Positions 22,201 to 30,508 are shown, numbered from the stretch's first letter. The stretch: 53,801 nt of DNA from Lingula anatina (GCF_001039355.2 NW_019775529.1:245131-298931), one strand, 5' to 3'. Made by a program: numbers and translations. The notes: generated by a model from the sequence alone, not told the origin.

Positions 22201-24963
22201 AATACTGGTGCAGTAGGGTATTGTTACGGTATGGAACGAGAATACAGATCGGATAGTAAGAAAATTTTGGGCTTTTGTAGGGGTGACAGAACATCAATTT
22301 GTAGCAGTGAGTGCTGCACTCAGTGGGAAGGACGCGTGTGTTGGCATTCCTACATTAGGTGGGAAAAGCCTATGATTCCAGCTGCTAGCTTCCATTTATT
22401 GAAGAGTCCATGCCAAATGTCCTATCTAACGTGCCCCCTTTCAAAGAACTTGTGTACGGCCCACTCTTTGGCCTCTTGAGTCTAAATCAAAGATATATTT
22501 ATTTCAGAAGATTAGATTTTACCCAAATCACGTTGCCTTAACCTACAGGCGCAGTGTACATGTACAGTGTACTAATGTCACAGTTTTCTCCCTGGCCGAA
22601 GTAAATGATTTTATAAAGAGTACTAAATTAAAGGGAGAGTCAATACACCACTGATAATGATATTATGAAATCAAACTGATCATGTTGTACCGCAAAAGTA
22701 CGTAGAAGACTGCACTTCGTAGTTCTAGTACTTCTACTACCAGCGAACACCAATCTACAGCATATCCTAACTGCGGGAGATGTTTTTCAAAGAGTCAATA
22801 ATAAGTAAGTCATATATAAGAGTAAACAGAGTCTATATAATTGTATAAGAAAGACAATACCTCCAGTAATTAATTGTTAGAACGTCTTATCTATTTTCTC
22901 CTTTCTCCTAATTATTCCCACATGGGATTTCTCAACAGGGTGACTACAGACCAAAATGACCGTCTATCTATCTAGAGACATATCTGTGAATATCTGTAAA
23001 AAATCTATCTGTGGCCCTGGTAGAGGGAACTGCCATCTAGGGACTCTATGTACACTGCCTGAGCCATATTGGTCAATATGTTTTCAGTGCGTCTTAATTA
23101 CTTTCAATTGTCTAATAGTTGTGTTTTTTTTTTTACCAGTTATAGACTTTTTAGTGTTTTGATCACCTATAGGCTAGGATCTACACTCAACTAGGATAAT
23201 TGACTTCTGCCTTCGATGTCTGGCAAGTATCCCTGGGCCAGTTTCAGCCAAAATCTATGACTTTGTGCAGGTTTTTAGGACGATAGAGGACGTAGTTGAC
23301 AGTGTCTCATTTTGTCACCATGGCACCACAGAGGAGTGACCAGCACGTACTTGGGCTCATTGTAAACACAGCCAACAGTACAATAATTTTCTGCTATCTC
23401 TGTTATTATCCACCTATGAAAATGACTTCAAAACATGATTTTGGTCGACATAAACAATTAAAAATAAAGCCATTCTATATCTTAATAATTTAATAATAAT
23501 TTAAAAGCTAAATTGACATGTCTGTTTTGCAGTGCAAGACTTTGGCAGGTCCACATAAACTTGGAAAGTGCTTTCATGGATTATTCAGAACAGAATACAT
23601 GCATTCTCACTCAGTTTCAATGAATTGCCAAAATGTATTTCAAATTACCCTGAAAGTTGACTATTACTGAGAGAATTAAACCAGCTGGTCATGGCCTCAG
23701 TGCCTGCTTACGCCATCATAGAATAATAAAATAATTGGACCATAGTGCCTCTTCAAAACACAGTTTGCTTTTTCTACTAATTCTTTTCTGCGATCTCTCA
23801 GATGAAATGAATAATTCTGTCTCTTTCTCAAAGCATGACCCACACTGGAGCCTGAGAGAAAATATCAAGTGCACCACCTGTCGTCATCTTAAGAACTATT
23901 TATTTTGGAGGCTCTGCATCATGTATTATGTAATGATAGGTTTAAATGACGTGTATATGTTTAAAATGTCAGAGATGTATTGCCACAAACATTGCAATGG
24001 ATGTCAAGTTTGTGGTATCAGTCCAACATATATAAATTACATATGAATTTTAAGCTAAATGTATTTGTGTGAATCGGTATTTGAAGTAACAATTGTGTTG
24101 GTTGAAACTACATACTTTCTCATCTCACCTACAGCAATGCAGACTATGTGGAGTACAAGCTAAACACCAGCCCCTTGGTTCCACTGCCTCCAAGTTTCTA
24201 CAGATCCATTCCACGTCATCTGAGGTGTTTCTTATGTTGTGAGTTCCCACTGTACAATTTCCTTGAGGAGATGAACTACGACACACACTCTGCCAATGAA
24301 TCAACTGTAATTACTACAGCATCTGTGACACCAGAGGTCATAAATGAGCAAGCCAAGATGAACCAAAACACAGTCAGTAGTGATAAAAATTATGGCACCA
24401 CTCAGGAGCAGTCTGGAGCTGCTAGTACTGGGAACTTAAACAATAGTAACAGTAATCATATTGTAGAAATTGGTAACATTAATAATAATGGTGATGACAA
24501 TAACAGTAATAACAATGGTTTTGGTAATTCATATGGTAATTATTACCATGCAGATCCCAACAGGCCCCAAGTGGTAGTTGCCATTACAAATGAGGCGGGG
24601 ACAAAATGTAAGTCGATGCTCATGAATACTGGAGACGAAACTACAAGTGATCCCAAGCAAAGTTTGACTAATTTATACACTGGGAAAGAAGATGAAGTAC
24701 CCCAAACCAGCAAACAAGTGACAGATCTGAAAAAATCATCTGACCCAACAAAGTGGTTCAGTTTGCCAAACATTCCCAACATGCCTGCGGTGAAAGTAAT
24801 GGACACTTGTGTTGCATCTGTGAGCAGTGATGATGTCCCTGTGGTCAACAGAAAAGCACTATCGATGGTCAAAGATGACCCTGTACCTGACGATATATTT
24901 GAAAACCCAGATGATGAAGCTGTCTTGGTATTAAATGAGGGACACAAGGCTATGACTATGTAG
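3159..24963 (+). CDS. DUF1295 / steroid 5-alpha-reductase-like multi-pass membrane protein (5-exon gene, 520 aa)
   Basis: The spliced model joins 3159-3326, 6012-6173, 15731-15938, 17969-18164 and 24135-24963, giving 1563 nt and 520 residues. Every intron is GT-AG and all phases agree. Residues 1-250 form a hydrophobic core with about six membrane segments. The signature SRHPNYFGE lies at residues 185-193; in the DUF1295, SRD5A and ICMT superfamily this region contributes to NAD(P)H or cofactor binding. Further family-like motifs are [13 protein letters not shown] in exon 1, [10 protein letters not shown] in exon 2 and TSPLVPLPP in exon 5. The likely role is a reductase-type enzyme in an internal membrane; the substrate is unknown. 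Residues from about 295 to 520 form a hydrophilic tail not expected in bacterial relatives, with an Asn-rich tract at about 345-381. The chosen ATG lies just after a TTTCAG, so an upstream coding exon outside the model remains possible. If the acceptor is instead the CATACAG ending at 3130, an in-frame TAG follows and ATG 3159 is the start. Confidence 0.88.
3430..3479. repeat. (TTAA)n microsatellite
   Basis: Uninterrupted AATT/TTAA tetranucleotide run of about 50 bp in intron 1. Confidence 0.95.
4160..4203. repeat. (TA)n microsatellite
   Basis: Pure TA dinucleotide run of about 44 bp in intron 1. Confidence 0.95.
5063..5236. mobile_element. 174-bp hAT-like MITE with 8-bp target duplication
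   Basis: Flanked by the direct repeat ATATCCAA (5055-5062 and 5237-5244). The ends GGGGCCGT and GACGCCCCC are imperfect inverted repeats, extended by TAGTCCGAAGGTTCAT on both sides. Removing it restores the 147-bp unit that reads CTTATATCCAAAACTGGCAG elsewhere. The interior is a stack of inverted GGTCCGAAGGTTCATT words. Confidence 0.8.
5358..5574. mobile_element. TWA-target MITE, copy 1
   Basis: The 217-bp element has perfect 17-bp terminal inverted repeats (GACTGCATTCCCACAGA and complement) and TTAA on both sides (5354-5357, 5575-5578). It contains the family's conserved interior word AAGGGGGTAATTAAC and GGATCGATCTAA near the end. Non-coding. Confidence 0.85.
6012..6173 (+). CDS. Exon 2 of the DUF1295-like gene (residues 57-110)
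   Basis: The 162-nt phase-0 exon lies between acceptor TTTTAG (ends 6011) and donor GTAAGT (6174). It encodes a membrane segment containing [16 protein letters not shown], then the charged loop [10 protein letters not shown] and the FAGFWTFQ stretch. The W-G-x-R-L and R-F-D-D-R patterns are typical of DUF1295 proteins. The exon begins only 35 bp after the CTAG end of a Helentron-like repeat (5976). Confidence 0.87.
6174..7316. other. Intron 2, 5' part: no recognised feature
   Basis: AT-rich intronic sequence. A small cluster of TGACCTTCTGTTGACCTCAT-like words lies at 6196-6290. No gene, MITE end or RNA gene was recognised. Confidence 0.5.
7317..8697 (+). mobile_element. Family 1 HINE-like element, copy in intron 2
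   Basis: Starts with a perfect hairpin at 7317-7344 (arms GTACCGCCAGCG / CGCTGGCGGTAC, loop TGTA), then the family's GC-richer leader. About four tandem units of about 146 bp run from roughly 8100 to 8697; the word TTGAATAGGAAGTCA recurs near 8132, 8278, 8424 and 8571. The usual CTAG hairpin end is not seen, so the 3' end is probably truncated. Confidence 0.68.
8698..9540. other. Intron 2 stretch with no recognised feature
   Basis: No open frame of note, no repeat terminus and no RNA gene recognised. The segment GGACTTGAAGCATTG near 9087 recurs at 21006, hinting at a further dispersed repeat. Confidence 0.4.
9541..10570 (+). repeat. Fragments of family 1 units, AT-rich tandem module and family 2 terminus
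   Basis: Degenerate 147-bp units occupy 9541-9740. A tandem module of about 150 bp (TTTGGTAAAGCCACAGGTTGC words) lies at about 9890-10330 and matches 2300-2590. At about 10495-10540 a TCTGAACATTTCACAGCTTTGTTGCCTTG sequence resembles the family 2 terminus. No coding signal supported. Confidence 0.5.
10893..11202. mobile_element. Long-inverted-repeat MITE, about 310 bp
   Basis: The ends form inverted repeats of about 50 bp, starting TGTGTTCAGAATAAAAG and mirrored by CTTTTATCTTGAACACA. Subterminal GGATTGATCAATCTCTATGGGG resembles the TWA-target MITE family, suggesting a distant relative. No clear target duplication. Confidence 0.6.
11364..15141 (+). mobile_element. Family 2 non-autonomous element ('TGTACAGACA' family), about 3.8 kb
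   Basis: It starts with GCAGACACAGATGTGTCTGTACAT and ends in GTCTGTACATTTGACAGCTTTGCTGCCTTGTT; the shared TGTCTGTACAT words and the small CAGC-TTT-GCTG hairpin give a HINE-like layout. Inside are tandem units of about 180 bp (11450-12160, GGCTTGAAACTTACAGAACTG words) and about 337 bp (12558-13440). No open frame resembles a transposase or Rep/helicase. Partial copies occupy 1-2072, 27113-29700 and 53297-53801. Confidence 0.6.
12558..13440 (+). repeat. Tandem array of about 337-bp units inside family 2
   Basis: Three head-to-tail units begin with TTGGCATTTTCAAGGTGTGAC near 12558, 12895 and 13231. Each continues with CCTTTGCTAGTCAC and GATGGTCATTATGCTGTTAA. An inverted copy lies at about 1500-2000. 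Confidence 0.75.
15156..15175. repeat. 20-bp perfect palindrome
   Basis: CTTATCGATATATCGATAAG is exactly self-complementary. It stands at the junction between the family 2 terminus and a truncated family 1 copy. Confidence 0.6.
15176..15672 (+). mobile_element. Family 1 HINE-like element, 5'-truncated copy
   Basis: Two 147-bp units are followed by the family's 3' segment: GAGCTTGTCAAGCACAAGACTGGTGG, a G run, CCAGCTGGTGGTAC, then a GGAGGCGGTATCGCCTC hairpin and TCTGATCCTTTAG. It sits 58 bp upstream of exon 3 of the DUF1295-like gene. Confidence 0.65.
15731..15938 (+). CDS. Exon 3 of the DUF1295-like gene (residues 111-179 plus one base)
   Basis: The 208-nt exon lies between acceptor TTTTCCAG (ends 15730) and donor GTAAGG (15939), and leaves phase 1. 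It encodes a membrane segment ([16 protein letters not shown]), a loop, a second segment ([16 protein letters not shown]) and the conserved-looking [19 protein letters not shown] stretch. That stretch resembles the family's D-x-Q-K-x-x-F-x-x-x-P-x-N-x-G loop before the HPNY motif. The polypyrimidine region of the acceptor lies in the terminus of a dispersed repeat. Confidence 0.9.
16147..16361. mobile_element. TWA-target MITE, copy 2
   Basis: 215 bp, ends CACCCCATTTCCATAGA and CTATGGGAATAGAGC(C), flanked by TTA and TAA. The interior carries TTAATTACCCCCTTTACAGC, the family core in reverse orientation. Located in intron 3. Confidence 0.75.
16490..17870 (+). mobile_element. Family 1 HINE-like element, diverged copy in intron 3
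   Basis: Starts TGTACCACCAAGGTGAGCACTGG, a decayed version of the family hairpin, followed by the leader and four to five degraded tandem units (TGACCTTGATTTTACC, TTTGACCTTTAACC and similar). The 3' hairpin is not seen. It ends shortly before exon 4. Confidence 0.55.
17969..18164 (+). CDS. Exon 4 of the DUF1295-like gene (HPNYFGE motif, residues 180-245)
   Basis: The 196-nt exon lies between acceptor TATTTTAG (ends 17968) and donor GTAATT (18165), a weaker donor. It enters in phase 1 and leaves in phase 2. It carries [13 protein letters not shown], the signature of the family, then two hydrophobic stretches and the terminal core motif [13 protein letters not shown]. If the donor were ignored, translation would stop at TAA 18166-18168 just after the YKG codon, so intron retention would give a protein lacking the C-terminal tail. 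Confidence 0.92.
18290..21002 (+). mobile_element. Family 1 HINE-like element, longest copy (intron 4)
   Basis: The leader starts near 18290 (GGTTTTAGTCCTGACCCGCC) without the hairpin. It is followed by about eight tandem 147-bp units between 19440 and 20700, then CAGCTGGTGGTAC, an AGAGGCAGTATCGCCTCT hairpin and CTGATCCTCTAG ending at 21002. A single-N duplication at 18664-19123 lies in the leader. Confidence 0.65.
18664..19123 (+). repeat. Direct duplication of about 230 bp around a single N (18894)
   Basis: 18664-18893 and 18895-19123 are nearly identical, with only a few differences such as TTTATGGGAGAAGC against TTTACGGGAGTAGC. The lone N at the join suggests an assembly artefact (overlapping contigs or haplotypes). 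Confidence 0.85.
21323..21579. mobile_element. TWA-target MITE, long diverged copy 3
   Basis: Ends GAGACCATTCCCAGACC and GGGATGGGAACACAGTC. A long self-complementary interior contains GCGGCTTAGATGTCTG and its mirror CAGACATCTAAGCCGC, with the core AGGGGGTAATTAACT. TTA is present on the left side only. Confidence 0.7.
21775..21941. mobile_element. TWA-target MITE, internally deleted copy 4
   Basis: 167 bp, flanked by TAA (21772-21774 and 21942-21944). Ends GGGTGTATTCCCAGA and TCTCTGGGAATGGGGTC. The core AAGGGGGTAATTAAC is present; about 45 bp before the right end is missing relative to full copies. Confidence 0.8.
22030..22247 (+). repeat. Tandem duplication, unit about 115 bp
   Basis: Two head-to-tail copies of a segment starting CAGAGTGAGGCAAAC and ending TATGGAACGAGAATACA, differing by a (AAAT) slippage. 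Located in intron 4. Confidence 0.85.
23032..24134. other. Intron 4, 3' part: no recognised feature
   Basis: AT-rich intron sequence. A 103-codon open frame at 23735-24046 exists but shows no recognisable domain or splice context. No repeat terminus seen. Confidence 0.45.
24135..24963 (+). CDS. Exon 5 of the DUF1295-like gene (core end plus Asn-rich tail, stop TAG)
   Basis: This terminal exon starts after CACCTACAG (24134), completes the split Gly codon and ends at TAG 24961-24963. Its first 45 residues complete the conserved core, including [19 protein letters not shown] and the Cys-rich [15 protein letters not shown]. The remaining roughly 225 residues are polar and low complexity, with a run of Asn, Gly and Asp near residues 345-381 and many Ser, Thr and acidic residues. 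It appears intact. The tail has no recognisable domain and may be a disordered cytosolic region. Confidence 0.9.
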
Positions 24964-25193
24964 ATTTTATTCACTGATTATATATCAGGCTGAAGTGGTG
25001 CTGGCAGTGATTGATTTGACAAATCTTAAATTACATTATTTTAACAGGTTCATGTGTGTCAGAGGGTAAACTAGAACTAATTTGGAGAAACTAACAAAAG
25101 TTGAGATAATGTTGGAGGTCATGGCCACTGTGAATCATGATGGAATAGCAGTTCACTGTTAACAGGAGTGATCAGTTCTAAGTTGACAATAAA
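24964..25193 (+). other. Probable 3' UTR with poly(A) signal
   Basis: Non-coding sequence follows the TAG stop. The first AATAAA is at 25188-25193, 225 bp after the stop. A second candidate AATAAA lies at 26894-26899, so a longer 3' UTR containing a (TA)n run and a MITE cannot be excluded. Confidence 0.5.
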
Positions 25194-25744
25194 ATTAAAA
25201 CAAGGGTCACAAAAAACAAATTGGTGCTTGAAAGTCAAAAAATTGGGAAGTTGGCTGGCATGATGTGATACATGATTTTATCAATGTTATGGTGTATATA
25301 TTTTGCAAAGTTGATATCAAGAGCAAATGTCTAAGAATCAAATATGGGTGGCGACGGCTCAAAAATAGATTTCCTTTTTTCGTCAAGCCATAGACCTTGA
25401 TTCCAAGCTAACAAAACCAGCATTCTTACCTCTCAAAATATTTTTGATTTTTGATCTATTTTGTAAAATTGGGAAACTGAGTTAGAAACCTTGACATTGG
25501 CTGATTTCATAGCCTCGTTTCAATCACATGAAAATTAAAATCGTGTACATTTCAATTTGGTGCTTTGTGTTATTTTGTGAAACATTGTTTATGATGTTTG
25601 AAATAGTTATAATTTTGATAAATTTTGAAAGGTTATAGTTCCTGGAGCAGTACTTTGTCAGGTTAAAATGTCTCTGAAATATGGACAAAACCCTCAGTTA
25701 TCCATAGCAATGATAAAAAATCTGGGTACCTCATGCAATCAATG

Positions 25745-25747
<3 letters not shown>

Positions 25748-25811
<64 letters not shown>
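25748..25811. repeat. (TA)n microsatellite
   Basis: Pure TA run of about 60 bp in the 3' flank. Confidence 0.95.
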
Positions 25812-25813
<2 letters not shown>

Positions 25814-26306
25814 ATCCTAAATTAGGTAGGTTTTCACTTTTTTCACAAATTTAAGAATTTAGAGTATATTTCATGGTGTCATATTACCTCAATCAGATTT
25901 TCATATTTGATATTGTCATTGCATGATGGAGAGCTGATTAAGACCTTGTTTAATATAAGCACAGTGTGGTATTCCAGCTCCGCTGAGTCTGCCGCTAGAT
26001 GGACATAGAAGCATTTTCAGACCTATTAAAACCTTGCATAACCTCATTTGGCTTTTCACACTGAAGTTTAACATGGTTGTAAACATGGGCTGGTGTCTGT
26101 AAACTGTCTAAAATACAAACAATTCAAATGTGGTTCCATGACAACAGGAAGAAAACAGAAAAACAGAGTTGATTGAAAAGTTTCTTTTTTCTTTTAATTT
26201 CGTTCGTGAAAACACTGTTGCTTCATTCCCATCATTTTCCCCACCTACATATGTTCCTTCACAAACTCCATCATGTATTCATCCTCTTAAGCAGTAGCAT
26301 GCTCTT

Positions 26307-26473
26307 AGGCCTGTAGCCAGCAGTTTCAGAAGGGGGTTCATTTTCTGAAAAAGTGGACCTTTTACCATAAAATCCTCAAGTACATAGGTCAAATTTTACC
26401 CAGAGTGGACCTTTTCCCAGCAAAAAGGGGTGGTTCTTTCGAACCCCCCCGAATCCCCCTGGCTACGGGCCTG
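26307..26473. mobile_element. hAT-like MITE 'GGCCCGTAGCCAG', copy 1
   Basis: Direct repeat GCTCTT (26301-26306, 26474-26479) flanks ends AGGCCTGTAGCCAG and CTGGCTACGGGCCTG. The interior contains GAAAAAGTGGACCTTTTACC. Same family as 49490-49657. The first C of the left end appears lost. Confidence 0.82.
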
Positions 26474-27372
26474 GCTCTTGTCAGTAATTAGTTCCCTTCT
26501 CTATTTCTACTAGTCCATTTCCTTTGTGTGCATTCCTCTTGTCAAGTTTCCCTAGTTTCATTTGAGATTCTTTTCTGTTTGTCTTTTTAGCAAGTCAACG
26601 AGCTTGGATAAGCACTCTGCCAGCCTGCCATTAATGCTGGTGCTTAATTAATGATGTTGATATAAAAAAAACTCTTTACTTATATGACTTAATTAAATGA
26701 CTAGACATCTCTTGATCAAACAGTTTTGAAATATGAAGTGCACTAATTAAACACACCTTTATGATATACATGTATGGGGAGTCCTAATTATAAAGCACTA
26801 ACAATGGACCTTTTAGTCAAATAGTATTAACAGCACATGTAATGTTATTGTTGTATTTAGTATATTGATCAATATTTCATGACTGTGAGTGAAAATAAAG
26901 ATTGATGTTATTAAGGAAATTTGTTTTTAGTTGATTTTTTTACTAATTTCTGTTGATATATCTCAAATGATAACAATGACAGTTTTACACGTTTTGAAGC
27001 TGAACATGTAGGCAGTTTGCACCAGTACAGTGTGAAGTATGCCAATATTATTATCAAATTTTACAATGTAATTGTTGCATTACTTGCACATCATTTTACT
27101 TATTTTTTATGTATAGACACAGATGTGTCTGTACATACAGCCGGCACCTGCATCTGTCGTCACCGTCACCGTGTGCTTTCAGTGATAACACAATAAATGT
27201 TATACCGTTTTAACTTTTCAGTGGTGGATATAGAGGGAGGGTCAGAGGGGTCCTGAACCCTCCTTCGGTTTCTGAAAAATATATCACACCAATATTCCTC
27301 TCTTGAAATTAGAATTTTGTCTAGCTAAATCATAGTTTTAAACCATACCAAAGGGCACTGTTTGCTCTCTAA

Positions 27373-27586
27373 GGGCGCATTCCCATATATTTTAGATCGA
27401 TCTATCCCTGTGGGGAGTCTCGCTAAATTACTGTCAGATAATCCGGCTTAAATGTCCTTCCCGCCTACTACAAGCTGTAAGGGGGTAATTAACTTTCGTG
27501 CACGCTCGGCTGACAGCTATTTAGCATGAACCTCCAGGGAGTTAGGTTGATCTAGTTGGATCGATCTAATCTCTGGGAATGGGGTC
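27373..27586. mobile_element. TWA-target MITE, copy 5
   Basis: 214 bp, preceded by TAA (27370-27372) and followed by TTA (27587-27589). Ends GGGCGCATTCCCATA and TCTCTGGGAATGGGGTC. Core AAGGGGGTAATTAAC present. Confidence 0.8.
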
Positions 27587-27589
27587 TTA

Positions 27590-27773
27590 GACCAGATTTT
27601 AGATCAATCTATCCCTATGGGGAGTCTCACTAGATTACTGTCAGCTTAGCCGCTTTAAGCGTCTGTCCTGCCTACTTAAAGCTGTAAGGGGGTAATTAAC
27701 TATGGTGCGCGCTCGGCTGACTGCAATTTAGCATGATCTAGATGGAGCGATATAAGTCTTTGGGAATGCACTC
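27590..27773. mobile_element. TWA-target MITE, copy 6 (head-to-tail with copy 5)
   Basis: 184 bp, starts directly after the TTA shared with copy 5 and ends GGGAATGCACTC before TAA (27774-27776). Contains the core AAGGGGGTAATTAAC. The outermost left bases are shortened. Confidence 0.78.
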
Positions 27774-28740
27774 TAAAACACTCTCCAAAATTTTTATGGG
27801 GCCATTGAGCAGGCCCGTAACCCCATATGAGATGGTGGGCTTGGCATCTGAGGCCTGTCGTTCTGCCCCCCCCCTTCAAATAATCCTGGATCTGCCCCTG
27901 CTTTTGTCTTCAAACAAAACTGATGAATCATAAAATACAGGTCAGATTCAAATCAGCATGATTGGGCCATTTTTTCCAAAAGTTATGCTGTTTTTTTTCA
28001 GCATATTTTATCTACCATTATATAGATATCATGAAAACCATGTCATATTCTGCTTTAAAACTTGTAGGACTGATACGTAGGACTAATTTACGAATCAAGT
28101 TTGAAAATAAGCTTGATTAGTTCATTTTAGATGAAGCTATGCCTTTTTTTGAATATAAGTTGTTTTTCCTCAGATTCAATTCTTAGGCATGTTAACAGTC
28201 TCGTTATTGAACTAATTAGATATGTAAAAGTGTTCTTTTGATATTTTCTGCATCTTAACAACATTGTAAGTTGAATATATCAAAATGATGGTATAATTGT
28301 ACTGTGTAATAAAGAGACAGAAATGGAAATATTCATATCAGTGCTGTTTGTCAGATTCAATCATTCACTATGTTCAGTATCTTAAAGTGAAACTTAGGAC
28401 ATAGGAAAGAAACAGGACTAAAATACAGCTTCATTTGGATAACTAGTTTGATTGGTCAATTTTTATGGAAGTTATACAGCTTTTTTTTTTTTTTTTGTAA
28501 AAATTTTTCACATATTGGCATATTTAAGGTGTGACTTAGAACTCTTATGGGCAAGCCAATGGTAATCAAATTTTCTAATTGTCCTTGTTATTTATAGAAG
28601 ATAATTAAAATTTGGTGGTAATTATACCTTTAGTCTTCATGTAATATTGCATCAAAATTGCCAAAAAAAATAAATAAATAAAAAGACACTTTGTACACTA
28701 CCACCAGAAAATATTGTTACTTATTACTTTTTTAACTTAA

Positions 28741-29610
28741 AGTCATAATAACTCTTCGTTTTGGCCAAAAATTGGATTTTCCTGGAGTAAGCGGCAATTT
28801 TCCTGTACTTACCAATGGTCAATGACCCCATTCCTGCATTCAAAGTCAGTCTAGGGTTTTTTTCCTAAAAGTTTGGTTTTTTGTTAAAATCTCTTAAGAG
28901 ATTTTAACTGATGGAGCCCTCTGAGATTGCATAGTCACGCGATATCGAGCGAGGTTTTCTTGTGACTTACTTAAAATGGGGGAAAAGCAGACAACAACAA
29001 CACTATATAACAATAATACAAGATTCATACGATATATTCGTCTTATTGCTCAAAATGCATTTATATCTACAATGTGTGCAGTTATGTCTCTTAAGAGATT
29101 TTAACTGACGGAGCCCTCTGAGATTGCATAGTCACGCGATATCGAGCGAGGTTTTCTTGTGACTTACTTAAAACGCAGGAAAAGCAGACAACAACAACAC
29201 TATATAACAATAATACAAGATTCATACGATGTATTCGTCTTATTGCTCTAAATGCATTTATATCTACAATGTGTGCAGTTATGGGCGTTTCGTTATCCGA
29301 CGCACTGTACAAAAACTCGGTACTTATGTCTGAGGATTGCATCATGCGTCTGCTATCTCTATATGCCGCCATATGTTATTTTGGTCTCGAATAAACGCGA
29401 GAATCCACGTGACACCTCAACGTCATTGGCAACGGATGCCTTGATGACCGGGAAGAAAGGCATCGAAAGCCCTATTGACAACCAAAGTTTTTAGTCTTAC
29501 TACAATAACAGTTGCTTTAGTGGTGAAATGCAATATAATACATTTCCATGCGTTGTTTGCAATGTATTTCTTGCGGAATTTTGAATCTCAAAGGAAGAGT
29601 TATTATTGCT
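28741..29610. mobile_element. TTAA-target MITE, 870 bp
   Basis: TTAA flanks both ends (28737-28740, 29611-29614). Ends AGTCATAATAACTCTTCGT and AAGAGTTATTATTGCT are inverted repeats. It contains the palindrome AAAATCTCTTAAGAGATTTT and a tandem duplication of about 197 bp (28887-29284). A 337-bp relative lies at 40895-41231. Copy B of the segmental duplication lacks it. Confidence 0.82.
28887..29284 (+). repeat. Tandem duplication of about 197 bp inside the TTAA-target MITE
   Basis: Two direct copies starting TCTCTTAAGAGATTTTAACTG and ending ATGTGTGCAGTTATG, with few differences (for example AAAATGGGGG against AAAACGCAGG). Confidence 0.85.
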
Positions 29611-29689
29611 TTAAAAGAATGACATACAGTTCAAATAAAGAAAACCTGCTCTACTGGATTAGCATTTTTTATTGAATTTATGCAATTTT

Positions 29690-29723
<34 letters not shown>

Positions 29724-29874
29724 TATAACATACCTTTCCCTTTACCAATTGTAACATACCTTTCCCAATGTTTAAGCCCATTCAAGTGTCATGTGAATAT
29801 CACAGTAGTTGATAAAGAAACCAAGCGTGGGAAATGACCTGTGGTCACAGCACTTCTCTGCATACCAAGTAAAT

Positions 29875-29955
29875 ATGGCAGAAGCTGCAAAGGCCCCGAA
29901 TAGAAAATGCAGACCTGCTGTACCAACGGTGTCAGAAAAGAAAAAAAAAAAAAAC
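29875..29955 (+). CDS. Possible short first exon, N-terminus MAEAAKAPNRKC (uncertain)
   Basis: An ATG in AAATATGGC context opens a 27-codon frame rich in Ala and Lys that runs to a consensus donor GTAAGA at 29956. Copy B has the same start (45245, MAEAAKAQNRKC) and keeps the frame for about 20 codons, but CGTAAG has become CTTAAG there. Conservation of a short frame in both copies hints at a real leader exon of the duplicated gene. However, the phase does not join directly to the 12-codon-repeat exon and no other evidence supports it. Confidence 0.25.
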
Positions 29956-30508
29956 GTAAGATGCACATTTATCCAAAAGCAGGATATATATTGGTAGGGC
30001 TATCTAGCAATGGAGAGATCTGAAATTGAGCCTGAACATGACTAGGGATGAGGGAATGGCTGTGGCCCTCATGGTTAATGGTAGGTAAGTGCCCAACCGA
30101 ATACTGTCTAATACCATACCTTTGTTTTAGACAGTCCGAAAATATTCCCTTGATTAAAATGCAATAAAATTAACTATTTAATTCTTGTCTTAATAATTTT
30201 GTGGATTTGCCTCATTAATGATGTTTATGCCCCAGACTTCAGTATGTGAAGTATGTATGACTATTATTAATTTTTAGTAAAATGTTGGCATATGGATTGC
30301 TGTAGCAAGGAACAAATATCGTTCGTGTATATATGGGGAAGTACTATGCTTGCCAGCATAAGAAAATGCCAGAATATACAGACTATCAGCTTACTGTACA
30401 TAGAAGACAGGGCTGACATCAGAAAACAATACATGTAGTTGTAGATACAGTACATGTATTTCTGCACAGTGGCTTAATTGTAATATATTAAAATTATTAT
30501 ATAGCCAT

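Larger units (their letters stand above)
21597..23031. repeat. Inverted pair of about 100-bp arms enclosing 1.2 kb
   Basis: 21597-21702 is the reverse complement of 22925-23031. Each arm contains an 83-84 bp MITE (21609-21691 and 22936-23019) with CAGGGCGAC/GTCGCCCTG-type ends plus shared flanks (CTCTAC and TTGAGAAATCTC). A third copy of the MITE is at 50147-50231. The enclosed DNA holds a TWA-target MITE and a tandem duplication; no gene recognised. Confidence 0.7.
25194..27112. other. 3' flank of the DUF1295-like gene
   Basis: Apart from the (TA)n run and the MITE listed separately, nothing was recognised. A second AATAAA lies at 26894-26899. Confidence 0.45.
27219..27900. mobile_element. 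hAT-like MITE 'CAGnGGyGGAT', split by two TWA-target MITEs
   Basis: Flanked by CTTTT (27214-27218, 27901-27905), ends CAGTGGTGGATATAG and GGATCTGCCCCTG. It is the reverse-oriented relative of 52181-52404: shared words include CCAAAGGGCAC and GAGGCCTGTCGTTCT in complement. Its interior is interrupted at 27373-27773 by two MITEs, so the original element was about 280 bp. Confidence 0.8.
27113..29730 (+). mobile_element. Family 2 element, copy broken by nested MITEs
   Basis: Begins TATAGACACAGATGTGTCTGTACAT and the CACCTGCATCTGTCGTC leader. The text interrupted at 27218 resumes at 27901, matching ACTGATGAATATTCATAAT-type units of the 11.4 kb copy. 28170-28330 matches 12140-12340 and 28549-28680 matches 13590-13740. 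A TTAA-target MITE lies at 28741-29610. Confidence 0.65.

Noticed and set aside
22231-22479. 82-codon open frame in intron 4
   Set aside because: Begins inside a tandem duplication copy and has no domain or splice context.
23735-24046. 103-codon open frame in intron 4 with several Cys residues
   Set aside because: No recognisable domain, no splice sites at its ends, starts mid-intron; expected by chance in this length of sequence.
24543-24974. 143-codon minus-strand frame opposite exon 5
   Set aside because: Shadow of the conserved plus-strand exon; no family match.
29692-29722. T run followed by GT repeat as a LINE or SINE tail
   Set aside because: No element body adjoins it; it lies within family 2 text as a length-variable homopolymer.
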